Assembly: GCA_000961725.1 (NCBI GenBank)
Contig: LADS01000003.1
Coordinates: forward strand, 1 to 64,000
Direction of reading: 5' to 3'
Origin: Desulfobulbaceae bacterium BRH_c16a
GTDB lineage: Bacteria > Desulfobacterota > Desulfobulbia > Desulfobulbales > Desulfocapsaceae
Length of the DNA: 64,000 bases
The first letter of the stretch is position 1. Each line of letters begins with the position of its first letter. Shown here piece by piece: positions 53,916 to 64,000 of this stretch. A program made the translations under genes and the position numbers. Under the pieces are notes generated by a model. It was given only the letters and a program-made list of their open reading frames with translations, searched no databases and was not told where the DNA came from.

Positions 53916-54469
53916 TAGGTCATCTTTATGTTTTTGTTTGGTTTGTCGGCCTTTTATTAAAGCCTAATATTTTGGATACCAACAATTCTTTTTTGATTTG
54001 GTGCCCAAGCTCAACAATCGATCAAGCTCTTTCCCTCAACGAAATATTCTGAGGGCAATACAAATGTAAAAAAACATAATATCAAACCATTATCTTCATA
54101 TTCATCCCAAACACATATCAAAGAAACAGGGCATGAGCAAGTTCCATCTTATCAACCTGAAATGGTTTTGAGGATTCTGAAACAGCAGAGGAAGAATTTG
54201 TCAAAGCAATATTCAAGAGGCCATTTTGGCCAGAGGTCTACATTAGATTGACGAATTCCATGAGATTGCAGTATACACTGGCAAACAATTGGATTCAGAC
54301 ATGGGGCGGGAATTTTAAACGTATTGAAAAGCAAAGATCCCGGTTTGGTCGTTGCTGATGAGGTAAAGGGTTCTTTAGCGATTACCCTGAGTTCGCACGT
54401 TCAAGAGAACACCCTGATGCCATTACAGTGACTTGTCACATTGCAGATAATAGCATCAGGGGAATCCTT
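53916..54469. other. Intergenic region, no supported gene
   Basis: This 554-bp AT-rich gap separates the ABC-3C operon from etfA. Reading frames are short (54152-54334) and unlike proteins. It should contain the promoter of the ABC-3C set and the end of the etf transcript, but no clear terminator was seen. Confidence 0.45.
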
Positions 54470-55390
54470 TCACAACGCCTGCAGTTTTTCCGTCAGGACC
54501 GGCAGAAGCTGTTTGAGATCGGCGACGGCAAAGACGTCGGCGACATCGCCGATGGGGGCGTCTTTATCGGTATTGATCGCCACCACGAAGTCCGATTTCT
54601 TCATCCCGGCCAGGTGCTGGACCGCTCCGGAAATTCCGCAGGCGACGTAGAGTTTCGGCGAGACGGTAAGTCCGGTCGTGCCCACCTGGCGGTTGTGTTC
54701 GACCCACAGCGCATCGACCACCGGCCGGCTTGCCCCGTATTCGCCACCGAGGGCCTTGGCAAGACCGGCCACCAGGGCGATGTTTTCCGGCTTGCCGACG
54801 CCTCGCCCGGCACTGACGATGACCTCGGCTTTGGCCAGATCGACTCCGCCCTGTTCGGCCTTTTCGTAGCTGAGCAGGCGGACTTTGCCCTGGCTATCGC
54901 CGGTTATCGGGATGACCGTCGGCGTGTCTGCTGCCGGCTCGGCAAGGGAAAAGGCGCCGGCCTGGAGGGTGACAATCGTTATTTTGCCTTTGCTTTTCAG
55001 GGTCCGGCGCAGTTTGCCGTTGCAGGCTGGCGCCACCAGGGCTCCGTCCTCCACCGCCACCACCTCGGAGATCTGCGCGGCCTTCAGGCTGACAGCCAGG
55101 CGCGGGGCCAGATCCCAGCCGTAGGAGCTGTGGCAGAAGACGATCATCTCCGGTTGTTCTTTCGCCACGACTTCGAGCAGCAGTTGTTTATGGACTTCCG
55201 GGTTGTATTCGCCGAATTCGGCGACTTCGGCGAGATAGAGTTTGCCGGGGAATTTCGGCAGCTCGCCCGTTCCACTTGCCGTGAGGAACATGGCGCTTTG
55301 TGCCCCCATCATTTCGGCAAAGGCCTGCAATTCGGTATAACTGTCCAGGAGTTGTCCCTGTCTGTATTCTGCAATTAAGAGCATTTTCAT
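54470..55390 (-). CDS. etfA: Electron transfer flavoprotein alpha subunit
   Basis: FAD-binding subunit of ETF. The C-terminal FAD domain contains VIVSAGRGVGKPENIALV, VGTTGLTVSPKLYVACGISG and IGDVADVFAVADLKQLLPVL, all standard; the N-terminal AEYRQGQLLDSYTELQAFA is the other fold half. Length 306 residues. The start at 55390 follows GGAGTAATC; the track ORF begins 26 codons earlier. It is last in the beta-oxidation operon, separated from etfB by 296 bp that hold an unusual inverted repeat. It lacks an added ferredoxin domain. Confidence 0.95.
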   Translation of the reverse strand: MKMLLIAEYRQGQLLDSYTELQAFAEMMGAQSAMFLTASGTGELPKFPGKLYLAEVAEFGEYNPEVHKQLLLEVVAKEQPEMIVFCHSSYGWDLAPRLAVSLKAAQISEVVAVEDGALVAPACNGKLRRTLKSKGKITIVTLQAGAFSLAEPAADTPTVIPITGDSQGKVRLLSYEKAEQGGVDLAKAEVIVSAGRGVGKPENIALVAGLAKALGGEYGASRPVVDALWVEHNRQVGTTGLTVSPKLYVACGISGAVQHLAGMKKSDFVVAINTDKDAPIGDVADVFAVADLKQLLPVLTEKLQAL

Positions 55391-55517
55391 GATTACTCCT
55401 TTAATTGTGCACGGTTTTTCTGTAGGGGCGCTTTGTGTTCTCTTTGCGACATGGTGCACACCGTACACCCCAATGTCATTAACTTAAGCTTTAGACTATC
55501 GGTCACATGCAGTTGAT

Positions 55518-55596
55518 GGTGCATGAAATGCACCCTTGTATGAGCTCAACAATTTTGCCGAAATTTCCGGTAGAAGCAGGGTGCATTTCATGCACC
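55518..55596. promoter_or_regulatory. Inverted pair of GGTGCATGAAATGCACC sites between etfB and etfA
   Basis: GGTGCATGAAATGCACCCT at 55518-55536 recurs as its exact reverse complement at 55578-55596. Each arm is itself a small palindrome (GTGCAT-GAA-ATGCAC). Two matched sites of this kind suit a dimeric regulator binding twice with looping, or an RNA hairpin with a 41-nt loop that changes etfA expression. The gap between etfB and etfA is long for a gene pair, in line with regulation. Confidence 0.65.
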
Positions 55597-55686
55597 TTTA
55601 AGTTGTTGACATTGCAGCGCATAACCACAAAAGACACCATTATTTTTTTAAAGGTTGGTGTTGATTCTTTCCTTCATGTTTTTTGG

Positions 55687-56457
55687 TTATGCGAGTACGG
55701 CGGTTTTTTCTCTCAGGATGCCGATCAATCGGTCGGCAATGGATTCGACTTCGCCTTCGAGGAAGAGGCCGCCGCTCTTTTTCACCGGGAACTCGATCTT
55801 TACCGTTTCCTGCAGGCCGCCCGCCTTGTACAGGTCGGTTGCGGCGACAGTCAGCAACTCTTTCTTTTTAGCCTTCATGATATTCGGCAGGGTCGGGTAG
55901 CGCGGGGTATTGAGGCCCAGCTGACAGGTGACGAGGACCGGCAGATCTGTTTCTACCCTGGCTTTGATGCCGCCCTCAAGTTCCCGCTTGACCGTGACTT
56001 TGCCGGCCGCAAAGGCAAAATCAACTATGGTCGTTACCGCTGGAATATTCAGCAGTTCGGCGACCATCACCCCGACCTGGACGCTGCCCCGGTCCTGGGA
56101 CTGCATGCCGGTAAAGATCAGGTCGAAGTCTTTGCCCCCGGCGAATTCGGCGATGATCGACGCGATCTCGAAGGGGTCTTTCAGATGACTTGCGTCATCG
56201 GCGATATGGACACCCCGGTCGCAGCCCATCGCCAAAGCCTTTTTCATCGTCTCCTTGACCCGTTCCGGGCCGATGCAGAGCACGGTCAGGTCGCCGCCGG
56301 TCTGCTCTTTCAGCTGCACCGCCTGCTCGACCCCGTACTCATCATATTCGTTCATCCGCCAGGCGAGATCGCTGCGGTCGTACCAGAGGCCGTCGGCAGC
56401 GATCTTGAATTTCGATTCCATGTCCGGAACCTGTTTTATGCATACGAGAAGTTTCAT
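55687..56457 (-). CDS. etfB: Electron transfer flavoprotein beta subunit
   Basis: AMP/FAD-binding partner of EtfA, 256 residues. MKLLVCIKQVPD, MNEYDEYGVEQAVQLKE, DLIFTGMQSQDRGSVQVGVM and LGLNTPRYPTLPNIMKAKKK are family hallmarks, the last being near the loop that recognises dehydrogenases. The ATG at 56457 has GGAGG seven bases upstream. Downstream of the membrane oxidoreductase gene by 26 bp, so they are co-transcribed. Confidence 0.95.
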   Translation of the reverse strand: MKLLVCIKQVPDMESKFKIAADGLWYDRSDLAWRMNEYDEYGVEQAVQLKEQTGGDLTVLCIGPERVKETMKKALAMGCDRGVHIADDASHLKDPFEIASIIAEFAGGKDFDLIFTGMQSQDRGSVQVGVMVAELLNIPAVTTIVDFAFAAGKVTVKRELEGGIKARVETDLPVLVTCQLGLNTPRYPTLPNIMKAKKKELLTVAATDLYKAGGLQETVKIEFPVKKSGGLFLEGEVESIADRLIGILREKTAVLA

Positions 56458-56483
56458 CTTCTTCCTCCTTTTCAATAAATTAT

Positions 56484-58466
56484 TTACTGTAAGCGCTCCG
56501 CCAGCAGTTCGGCGATATCGCGCGGTTTCATGCTCTCCTCGATATTCGCCCCTTTGACGCCGTCTTCAAACATGGTCAGGCAGAACGGACAGTTGGCCAG
56601 CAGCTGGCCGGTGCCGGTTGCGGCAGCCATCTCCACCCTTTTGATGTTGATCCTCGTGCCGAGCTTTTCTTCGGCAAGTATCCGGCCGCCGCCGGCGCTG
56701 CAGCAGAAGGCCTGGTCGCGGTTTTTTGTCATTTCGACAAGCTTGCCGCCTGCCGCGGCGATAAGCTCGCGCGGCGCATCATACATCCCGTTATGACGGC
56801 CGAGATAGCAGGAATCGTGGTAGGTACAGACGAACGGTTCGCCGTCCACGGCAAGTCTGCCCTCGGCCACGAGCCCGGCTAGAAATTCGGGATGGGACTG
56901 CACCCGGCAGTCGAGGCCGAGATCGCGATAGTCCTTGTTCAGGGTGTTGAAACAGTGCGGACAGGTGGTGACGATCTTTTTAATGCCATGCCCTTGAAGC
57001 GTCGCGATATTTTCCGTGGCAAGACTTTGGTAGAGATACTCATTGCCCATCTTGCGGGCCGGTTCGCCGCAGCATTTCTCCTCCTTGCCGAGAATGCCGA
57101 CTTTGATCCCGGCAGCCCGGCAGAGAGTGATAAAGCTCCTGGCCACCGCGATATTGCGCTTGTCAAAGCTGGCATAGCAGCCGACGAAATAGAGGATGTC
57201 GATCTCGGCATCTTCGGCCAGGCTTTTTACTCCCAAACCTTCCGCCCATTCGCCGCGCGAAGCATAGCCCATGCCGAGCGGGTTACCGTTGACCTCCAGC
57301 TGTTCCATCGCGGTCATCACCTCTTCGCCGGGGAATTCTCCTTCCATGAGAACGAGGTTGCGGCGCATCTCGACGATCTTGCCGACATGCTCGACCCCGG
57401 CCGGACAGATATCCTGGCAGGCCCGGCAGGTCGTGCAGGACCAGATAGCATCCCGGCCGACCGCATCGATGAGATCCGTCTGCGGGGTTTCGGCGGCAAG
57501 CTCGCCGATCCGCTGCACCACCTGCATCGGCGACAGCGGCTTGTCGGTCGCATGGGCAGGACATCGGTCCTGGCAGCGTTTGCACAGGGTGCAGGCATCG
57601 GCGTCGAAGATATCCTTCCAGGTGAGATCGGTCACTTTTGCCGCGCCGAAACTCTCGGCCTCCTCGTTTTCCAGATCGATGGTGGTGAGTTTTCCCACCG
57701 GCCCCCGATCGGCAAGAAAGGTGCCCGCGCTCGTTGTCAGGATATGGCGAAACTTGGTAAACGGCATGAGACCGATAAACAGCAAGGCCAGCACCAGATG
57801 GAACCACCACAAACCTTTGTGCATTGCAAGAAGCAGCTCCGGGCTCGTTCCGGCAAGGCTCCGGCCGATCGCCAGCCCCACCGGCGACCAGAGGGCAAGC
57901 GGGGTACCCAGCTCGGTGACCGCCATCCTCGCCCCTTCGATGACAAAGCCGGTGAGGAGGATGGCCAGCAGCAGGCCGTGCATGACGAAGTCGTCCATTC
58001 TGGTTTCGAGCCCCGGCGGCCGTACCACCCAGCGCCGCACAAGAAGACCGAGCAGCATGAGGATCGCCGCGAGGCCGGCAAGATCGAGGGTTATGCTGAA
58101 AATCTTATAGAAAGTGCCCTTGAGAAAGACATAGTCGAAAAAAAGGTCGGTGAAGTCGGCCTGGACGACAATCAGCCCGGTGCCGAGAAAGAGCAGGAAA
58201 AAGCCCCAGAAAAACACGGCATGGGCAACCCCCGGCCCCTTCACCCGCAGGACTCTGGTCTGCAGGAGCATGGTGCGCAACATCCCGCCGAACCGGGCAA
58301 GGGGCCGGTCGGTCCGGTGCATAGGTTTGCCCAGCCGGTATGTTTTCAGGCGGCGGAGAAAGCCATAAGCCAGAACGGCGAAGGCCGCTGCGGCGAGCAG
58401 ATACATCGGCACCACAGTTGCCGGACCATGGCCGATATTCCAGTATATTTCACGGGTAAATTCCAT
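56484..58466 (-). CDS. Membrane ETF:menaquinone oxidoreductase-like (NarI/HdrD fusion)
   Basis: Predicted path for electrons from ETF to quinones. The first 250 residues form a NarI-like membrane domain with about six helices and paired His (HAVFFWGFFLLFLG, FVMHGLLLAILLTG, HKGLWWFHLVLAL) for hemes b. Next come two [4Fe-4S] motifs (CTLCKRCQDRCPA, CTTCRACQDICPAG), then two CCG-domain motifs (CCGEPARKMGNEY, CCSAGGGRILAEE). This is the layout of DUF224/EMO proteins found next to etfAB in syntrophs and sulfate reducers. Length 660 residues. The start at 58466 has GGAGACAGCG upstream. Confidence 0.9.
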   Translation of the reverse strand: MEFTREIYWNIGHGPATVVPMYLLAAAAFAVLAYGFLRRLKTYRLGKPMHRTDRPLARFGGMLRTMLLQTRVLRVKGPGVAHAVFFWGFFLLFLGTGLIVVQADFTDLFFDYVFLKGTFYKIFSITLDLAGLAAILMLLGLLVRRWVVRPPGLETRMDDFVMHGLLLAILLTGFVIEGARMAVTELGTPLALWSPVGLAIGRSLAGTSPELLLAMHKGLWWFHLVLALLFIGLMPFTKFRHILTTSAGTFLADRGPVGKLTTIDLENEEAESFGAAKVTDLTWKDIFDADACTLCKRCQDRCPAHATDKPLSPMQVVQRIGELAAETPQTDLIDAVGRDAIWSCTTCRACQDICPAGVEHVGKIVEMRRNLVLMEGEFPGEEVMTAMEQLEVNGNPLGMGYASRGEWAEGLGVKSLAEDAEIDILYFVGCYASFDKRNIAVARSFITLCRAAGIKVGILGKEEKCCGEPARKMGNEYLYQSLATENIATLQGHGIKKIVTTCPHCFNTLNKDYRDLGLDCRVQSHPEFLAGLVAEGRLAVDGEPFVCTYHDSCYLGRHNGMYDAPRELIAAAGGKLVEMTKNRDQAFCCSAGGGRILAEEKLGTRINIKRVEMAAATGTGQLLANCPFCLTMFEDGVKGANIEESMKPRDIAELLAERLQ

Positions 58467-58574
58467 CGCTGTCTCCATTGCCGGGAAAGCTCTTGTACGT
58501 TGTTGCGAATAAACAGCGGGAGATGGCACCCCCCGATGCCATCCTCCACCGAAAGGGGCGGGAGATACCCCTTT

Positions 58575-59720
58575 TTAACGGGTCAGTGCCGAGCCGATGA
58601 CAACCCGCTGAATCTCACTGGTGCCTTCGTAGATCTCGGTGATCTTGGCGTCGCGCATCATCCTCTCCACCGGGAATTCCCGGGTGTAGCCGTAGCCGCC
58701 ATGCAGCTGGACCGCCTGGGTGGTCACCCGCATCGCCGTCTCGCTGGCAAACAGTTTGGCCATCGCCGACTCCTGGGAATAGGAAAGCCCGGCACTTGCC
58801 CGATAGGCGGCATTGTAGACGAGCAGCCTGGCCGCTTCAACCTGGGTCGCCATATCCGCCAGCTGAAACTGCACACCCTGGAAGGCGTTCAAGGGCTTGT
58901 TGAACTGCTGACGCTCCTTGACATAGGTTTTGGTTGCGTCGAGCGCCCCCTGGGCAATCCCCAGAGCCTGGGAGGCAATGCCGATCCGGCCGCCGTCAAG
59001 GGTCTTCATCGCCACCTTGAATCCTTTCCCCTCTTCGCCCAGCATGTTGGCATGGGGCACCCGGCAATTCTCGAAGACCAGTTCCATGGTCGGTGAGGAG
59101 CGGATGCCCATCTTTTTTTCTTTTTTGCCGAAGGTAAATCCGGGGGTGCCCTTCTCGACAATGAAGGCGCTGATGCCGTGATGCTTTTCGGCTGCCCGGT
59201 CGGTCCTGGCAAAAATCACGTAAATCTCCGCCTCGCCGGCATTGGTGATAAAGATCTTGCTGCCGTTGATAATCCAGTCTTCGCCCTGCCGTACCGCAAA
59301 GGTTCTTGTCCCGCCGGCATCGGAGCCTGCCGCGGGCTCGGTCAGGCCGAAGGCACCCATCGCCTCACCCTGGGCAAGCGGGGTGAGGAACTGTTTTTTC
59401 TGTTCCTCGCTGCCGAAAAGATAGATCGGGTTGGAGCCAAGGGAGAGATGGGCGGAGAGCGTCACGCCGGTCGAGGCGCAGACTCTTGACAACTCTTCGA
59501 CGGCAATCGCGTAGCTCAGGTAGTCGGCACCCGCGCCGCCGTATTCCTCGGGAAAAACAATGCCGGTGAGACCGAGGTCGGCAAGTCTTGCAAACATCAG
59601 CTCGCGGTCGAAATGCTCCTCTTCATCACGCGCGGCGGCCGACGGGGCGACTTCGGTTTCGGCAAAGCTGCGGACCATTTCGCGAATAAGATTCTGCTCT
59701 TCTGTCAGTTCGAAGTTCAT
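58575..59720 (-). CDS. Acyl-CoA dehydrogenase
   Basis: FAD enzyme that makes the first double bond in beta-oxidation. The sequence has [17 protein letters not shown] (flavin and acyl binding), [17 protein letters not shown] and the C-terminal [19 protein letters not shown] followed by [17 protein letters not shown] with the catalytic Glu (YEGT). Length 381 residues. It sits with etfAB and the membrane oxidoreductase, so its electrons go to the quinone pool. The length and catalytic Glu position fit a short-chain (butyryl-CoA-type) dehydrogenase; exact chain length cannot be read. Confidence 0.95.
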   Translation of the reverse strand: MNFELTEEQNLIREMVRSFAETEVAPSAAARDEEEHFDRELMFARLADLGLTGIVFPEEYGGAGADYLSYAIAVEELSRVCASTGVTLSAHLSLGSNPIYLFGSEEQKKQFLTPLAQGEAMGAFGLTEPAAGSDAGGTRTFAVRQGEDWIINGSKIFITNAGEAEIYVIFARTDRAAEKHHGISAFIVEKGTPGFTFGKKEKKMGIRSSPTMELVFENCRVPHANMLGEEGKGFKVAMKTLDGGRIGIASQALGIAQGALDATKTYVKERQQFNKPLNAFQGVQFQLADMATQVEAARLLVYNAAYRASAGLSYSQESAMAKLFASETAMRVTTQAVQLHGGYGYTREFPVERMMRDAKITEIYEGTSEIQRVVIGSALTR

Positions 59721-59820
59721 GGTATTACTCCCATTGTTGTATTTTGAAAAAGAGACGGAACTTTCCTGTCGATCCTGAAACAGGATCAGGCAATGCCGCT
59801 CTTCAGCACGTATTTTTGTC

Positions 59821-60270
59821 CTAGGCGTCTGGCGGAAGCTGAATCATGAGGACTCGCCCTGTAGCGCAGAGGGTCTCGCCGGCCAGCAGCTGCAGGTTGA
59901 CGGTCACCTTGCGCCCTTTGATCTCGGCCACCTTGCCGCGGATCTCGAGCTCCACGCCAAGCGGCGTCGGCTTGAGATAATCGACGGTGAGGGAGGCGGT
60001 GACAAACCGGGCTATCGGCTCGCCGCTCTCTTTCGCCTTTGCAGCGGCAGCGGTTGCGGCACCGTGGCAGTCGATCAGCGAGGCGGTCATGCCGCCGTAG
60101 AGAAAGCCGGGCACCCCGCCGGTATAGTCAGGCCCCGGAGTATAGCGGCAGACACACTCCTCGCCCTGCCAGTAGCTTTTGAGGTGCATGCCATGCGGAT
60201 TGTTTCGGCCGCAGCCGTAGCAATGCGCATATTCTTCCGGATAGAGATCCTGGATTGCCGAATCACTCAT
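59821..60270 (-). CDS. PaaI-type hotdog thioesterase
   Basis: Hotdog-fold acyl-CoA thioesterase of 149 residues. The N-terminal [17 protein letters not shown] is followed by [24 protein letters not shown], the hotdog helix with the acidic catalytic position, and [19 protein letters not shown]. The ATG at 60270 has GAGGAAAAC upstream; the track ORF is 51 codons longer inside the next gene. Between acyl-CoA dehydrogenase and hydroxyacyl-CoA dehydrogenase it may release CoA from dead-end acyl-CoAs. Confidence 0.88.
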   Translation of the reverse strand: MSDSAIQDLYPEEYAHCYGCGRNNPHGMHLKSYWQGEECVCRYTPGPDYTGGVPGFLYGGMTASLIDCHGAATAAAAKAKESGEPIARFVTASLTVDYLKPTPLGVELEIRGKVAEIKGRKVTVNLQLLAGETLCATGRVLMIQLPPDA

Positions 60271-60325
60271 GTTTTCCTCATCTGTTGGTGTTGCCTGTTT
60301 TTGTGCCGCCAGACTGCTGCGGCGC

Positions 60326-61180
60326 TCAGTAGCTGTAGAAACCCCTGCCGGTTTTCCGGCCCAGCCAGCCCGATTCGACATACTGGCGGAGCAGCGGACA
60401 GGGCCGGTACTTCGGATCGCCAAGTCCCTGGTGCAAAGTGTTCAGGATTGCAAGACAGGTATCGAGTCCGATGAGATCGGCCAAAGCCAGCGGCCCCATC
60501 GGATGATTCATGCCGAGCTGCATGACGCGGTCGATCGACTCCCGGTCGCCGACACTCTGGTAGAGACAGTATATCGCCTCGTTGATCATCGGCAAAAGGA
60601 TGCGATTGGCGATAAAGCCCGGAAAGTCGCTTGCCACCGCAGGGGTTTTGCCCATCCGCTCGGCCAGCGCCACGGTGGACTGAAAGGTCTTTTCGGAGGT
60701 GGCCAGGGCCCGGATCACCTCGACCAGCTTCATCACCGGCACGGGATTCATGAAGTGCATGCCGATCACCTTGTCCGGTCGTTTCGTCCGGGAGGCGATC
60801 CGGCCGATCGGAATGGAAGAGGTATTGGAGGAGAGGATGGTGTGCGGCGGACAGATCTCGTCCAGCCGGGCAAAAATCCCGAATTTGATTTCCTCGACCT
60901 CGGAGGCGGCCTCGACGACAAAGTCGGCTGCCCGCATGCCGACAAGATCGGTGCCGGGTTGAATCCGGCCGAGGATGGCCTTTTTCTCGTCTTCGGCTAT
61001 TTTGCCCTTCGTAACACTCCGCTCCAGGTTTTTGGCGATTATCGCTAAACCCCGGTCGACAAAGTCGGCGGAGATATCGTGAAGGATGACGTTCATCCCG
61101 CTCGCCGCCGCCACCTGGGCAATGCCCGCGCCCATCTGGCCCGCACCGATAACCCCGAAGGTTGTCGTTTTTGCATCCAT
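60326..61180 (-). CDS. 3-hydroxybutyryl-CoA dehydrogenase
   Basis: NAD(P)-dependent oxidation of 3-hydroxyacyl-CoA. The nucleotide loop is FGVIGAGQMGAGIAQVAAAS; the catalytic segment is GMHFMNPVPVMKLVEVI (His-Glu pair with EAASEVEEIK), and NRILLPMINEAIYCL plus MNHPMGPLALADLIGLDTCL follow. The length of 284 residues is that of the short monofunctional HBD type, not the FadB fusion, so hydratase activity must come from another gene. It follows the thiolase gene by 12 bp. Confidence 0.95.
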   Translation of the reverse strand: MDAKTTTFGVIGAGQMGAGIAQVAAASGMNVILHDISADFVDRGLAIIAKNLERSVTKGKIAEDEKKAILGRIQPGTDLVGMRAADFVVEAASEVEEIKFGIFARLDEICPPHTILSSNTSSIPIGRIASRTKRPDKVIGMHFMNPVPVMKLVEVIRALATSEKTFQSTVALAERMGKTPAVASDFPGFIANRILLPMINEAIYCLYQSVGDRESIDRVMQLGMNHPMGPLALADLIGLDTCLAILNTLHQGLGDPKYRPCPLLRQYVESGWLGRKTGRGFYSY

Positions 61181-61192
61181 GATACTCTCCCG

Positions 61193-62518
<1,326 letters not shown>

Positions 62519-62572
62519 TTTGGCACTCCTTTTCTTGGTTGTCGACATTGAAATCCGCGCCACCTGCAGGCC

Positions 62573-64000
62573 TCAGCTTACCTTCCGCTCCATCCCAAAC
62601 CATTCCCGGCTGCGCAGTTTGGCCTTGATGGTTTTGCCGGTGGCCGTTTTCGGCAACTGGCCGAACTCCACGGTTTTCGGGGCCTTGAACTGGGCGTGGT
62701 GGCTGCGGCAGAATTCGATTATCTCTTCTTCCGTCGGGGTCCGGCCTCGTTTCGGCACGACAAAGGCCTTGGGAACCTCGCCCCAGACCGGATCGGGAGT
62801 CGAGACCACCGCCACCTCGAGGACATCCGGGTGCTGGTAAATGATTTCCTCGATTTCGATGGAGGAGATCATGTCTCCGCCCCTGACGATCACGTCGCTT
62901 GCCCGATCGGTTATCTGCAGATAACCGTCGGCATGGATAACTCCGAGGTCGCCGCTATGGAACCAGCCGCCGCGAAAGGCCAGGTCGGTAGCCGCTGCAT
63001 CTTTATAGTAACCGGCCATGACGTTGTGCCCGCGCATCACCACCTCGCCGACGGTCCGGCCGTCATGGGGCACCGGCTCCATGGACTGCGAATCGACAAC
63101 CGCCATATGCAGGCTGGTGATCGAGGCCACCCCCTGCCGCGCCTTCATTTTCGCGACACTCTCCGGATCGAGCTCGACCCAGGGGGCCTGCCAGGCGCAG
63201 ACACTGTGCGGCCCGTGCAGTTCGGTGAGTCCGTAGACGTGGGTTATATCGGCACCGATATCTTCCATGCCCTGAATGATCACCGGTGAAGGAGAGGCAC
63301 CCGCGGTGAGCACCTGCAGAGGGCGGCGCAGCCTCACCGCCGGTGCCTCGGGGAAACAGATCATCATCAACAGGATATTGGGCGAGGCGCAGAGATGCGA
63401 TACGCTTTCTTTTTCTATCAGGTGAAACATTTCCTTGGGCAGACAGCGTCTGAGACAGACATGCGTTGCGCCCACCGCCGTCACCGCCCAGGGGAAACTC
63501 CAGCCATTGCAGTGAAACATCGGCAGGGTCCAGAGATAGACGGAATCAGGCCTGAGAGCCGATTCGATAATCTCGCCCAGGGTCTGCAGGCAGGTGGCCC
63601 GGTGGCTGTACATTACCCCTTTCGGCCGGCCGGTGGTGCCCGAGGTGTAGTTGATGGCGATGAGACTGTTTTCATCGCAATCCCCACTCGTTGCCGGCGG
63701 CGTTGCCGCCCCGCCCGCCAGGAACGTCTCATACTCAGGCCCTTTCAAGAGAGGCGCACAGGTATACTCGCAGATATTGACGAAGAGCGAAACCTTTGCC
63801 AGTTCCCCGGCTATCGGCTGGAGCTGAGCGGCGAACTCATTGTCGACAAAAACAGCTTTCGCATCGGAATGATCAATAATGTAGAGATATTCTCGGCTGG
63901 AGAGCTGGGTGTTGACACAGACCAGAACGGCACCGATCATCGGGATGGCAAAGTGGGCTTCAAGCATCGGAGGGGTGTTGGGACAGATAAAAACCACTTT
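62573..64000 (-). CDS. AMP-forming acyl-CoA synthetase, 5' end beyond right edge
   Basis: Homologue of the ligase at 30811. The AMP-binding motif is YTSGTTGRPKGVMYSHRA; VYGLTELHGPHSVCAW, GWFHSGDLGVIHADGYLQI and the catalytic Lys in KTATGKTIKAKL are intact. About 475 residues are visible; the N-terminal 60 or so are beyond the window, which begins at KVVFICPNTPPML-like sequence matching the paralogue. First visible gene of the beta-oxidation operon, so it would activate the free acid. The two ligases differ in substrate-binding segments and may prefer different acids. Confidence 0.9.
   Translation of the reverse strand, partial: KVVFICPNTPPMLEAHFAIPMIGAVLVCVNTQLSSREYLYIIDHSDAKAVFVDNEFAAQLQPIAGELAKVSLFVNICEYTCAPLLKGPEYETFLAGGAATPPATSGDCDENSLIAINYTSGTTGRPKGVMYSHRATCLQTLGEIIESALRPDSVYLWTLPMFHCNGWSFPWAVTAVGATHVCLRRCLPKEMFHLIEKESVSHLCASPNILLMMICFPEAPAVRLRRPLQVLTAGASPSPVIIQGMEDIGADITHVYGLTELHGPHSVCAWQAPWVELDPESVAKMKARQGVASITSLHMAVVDSQSMEPVPHDGRTVGEVVMRGHNVMAGYYKDAAATDLAFRGGWFHSGDLGVIHADGYLQITDRASDVIVRGGDMISSIEIEEIIYQHPDVLEVAVVSTPDPVWGEVPKAFVVPKRGRTPTEEEIIEFCRSHHAQFKAPKTVEFGQLPKTATGKTIKAKLRSREWFGMERKVS

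Noticed and set aside
54152-54334. Small ORF between the ABC-3C operon and etfA
   Set aside because: Short, Cys/Phe-rich translation without a ribosome binding site or any protein similarity.
56892-59096. 734-codon plus-strand ORF
   Set aside because: Antisense shadow of the membrane oxidoreductase and acyl-CoA dehydrogenase genes in GC-rich DNA.

Overview
The window looks like a chromosomal segment of an anaerobic, probably sulfate-reducing or syntrophic member of the Desulfobacterota (Desulfobulbales-like). This is inferred from gene content only: a Na+-pumping decarboxylase set (oadG-oadA-oadB), a group 3b-type four-subunit [NiFe] hydrogenase, an Etf/ETF:menaquinone-oxidoreductase beta-oxidation operon, NhaD/NhaR and many ferredoxin-type proteins. 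No rRNA, tRNA or CRISPR array was seen.

Layout. 0-2.9 kb is accessory DNA: an AT-rich lipoprotein gene cut by the left edge, an intact REP-associated (Y1/IS200-like) transposase, and about 1.2 kb of decayed sequence with a perfect 30-bp palindrome. 2.9-11.0 kb is a tightly packed minus-strand biosynthetic-type operon: small unknown protein, BtrH-like Cys acyltransferase, ABC ATPase, ABC-2 permease, radical SAM enzyme with an N-terminal cobalamin-binding-like domain, KAS III-like condensing enzyme, glycosyltransferase and sulfotransferase. It is the strongest candidate here for an undescribed system: a short assembly line plus exporter with no acyl carrier protein visible. 11.2-22 kb is core metabolism: pyrF, a small ABM protein, oadGAB, a ferredoxin-nitroreductase fusion, a FabI-type reductase, a lone HyuA-like protein, a phosphoesterase and a ParB-Lrp fusion. 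22.5-27 kb holds a rubrerythrin-like gene fused operonically to the hydrogenase genes in beta-gamma-delta-alpha order. 27-32.4 kb has nhaD/nhaR, an acetate-type transporter and an acyl-CoA ligase.

32.5-42.8 kb is mixed: a CsgG-like secreted protein, a WbsX-like protein with a SPASM-type radical SAM partner, four tandem 118-bp hairpin-rich repeats, a flavin reductase, a berberine-bridge-type oxidase, a membrane di-iron hydroxylase and small proteins. 42.9-54 kb is a defence and mobile island: hipBA with two matched operators, an EFR1-type protein, a Fic protein, decayed transposase/hsdM/RhuM-like pieces, a HEPN-motif protein and a complete three-gene ABC-3C system (SMEK, MC6, DUF2326 ATPase).

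54.5-64 kb is a minus-strand fatty-acid oxidation operon, read from the right edge: acyl-CoA ligase (cut by the edge), thiolase, 3-hydroxyacyl-CoA dehydrogenase, PaaI thioesterase, acyl-CoA dehydrogenase, membrane ETF:quinone oxidoreductase-like protein, EtfB and EtfA. Electrons from the acyl-CoA dehydrogenase would pass through EtfAB to the membrane protein and the quinone pool. Enoyl-CoA hydratase is absent from the window. Together with the Na+ pump and NhaD, the picture is of an anaerobe that handles short organic acids and fatty acids and uses Na+ as a coupling ion.
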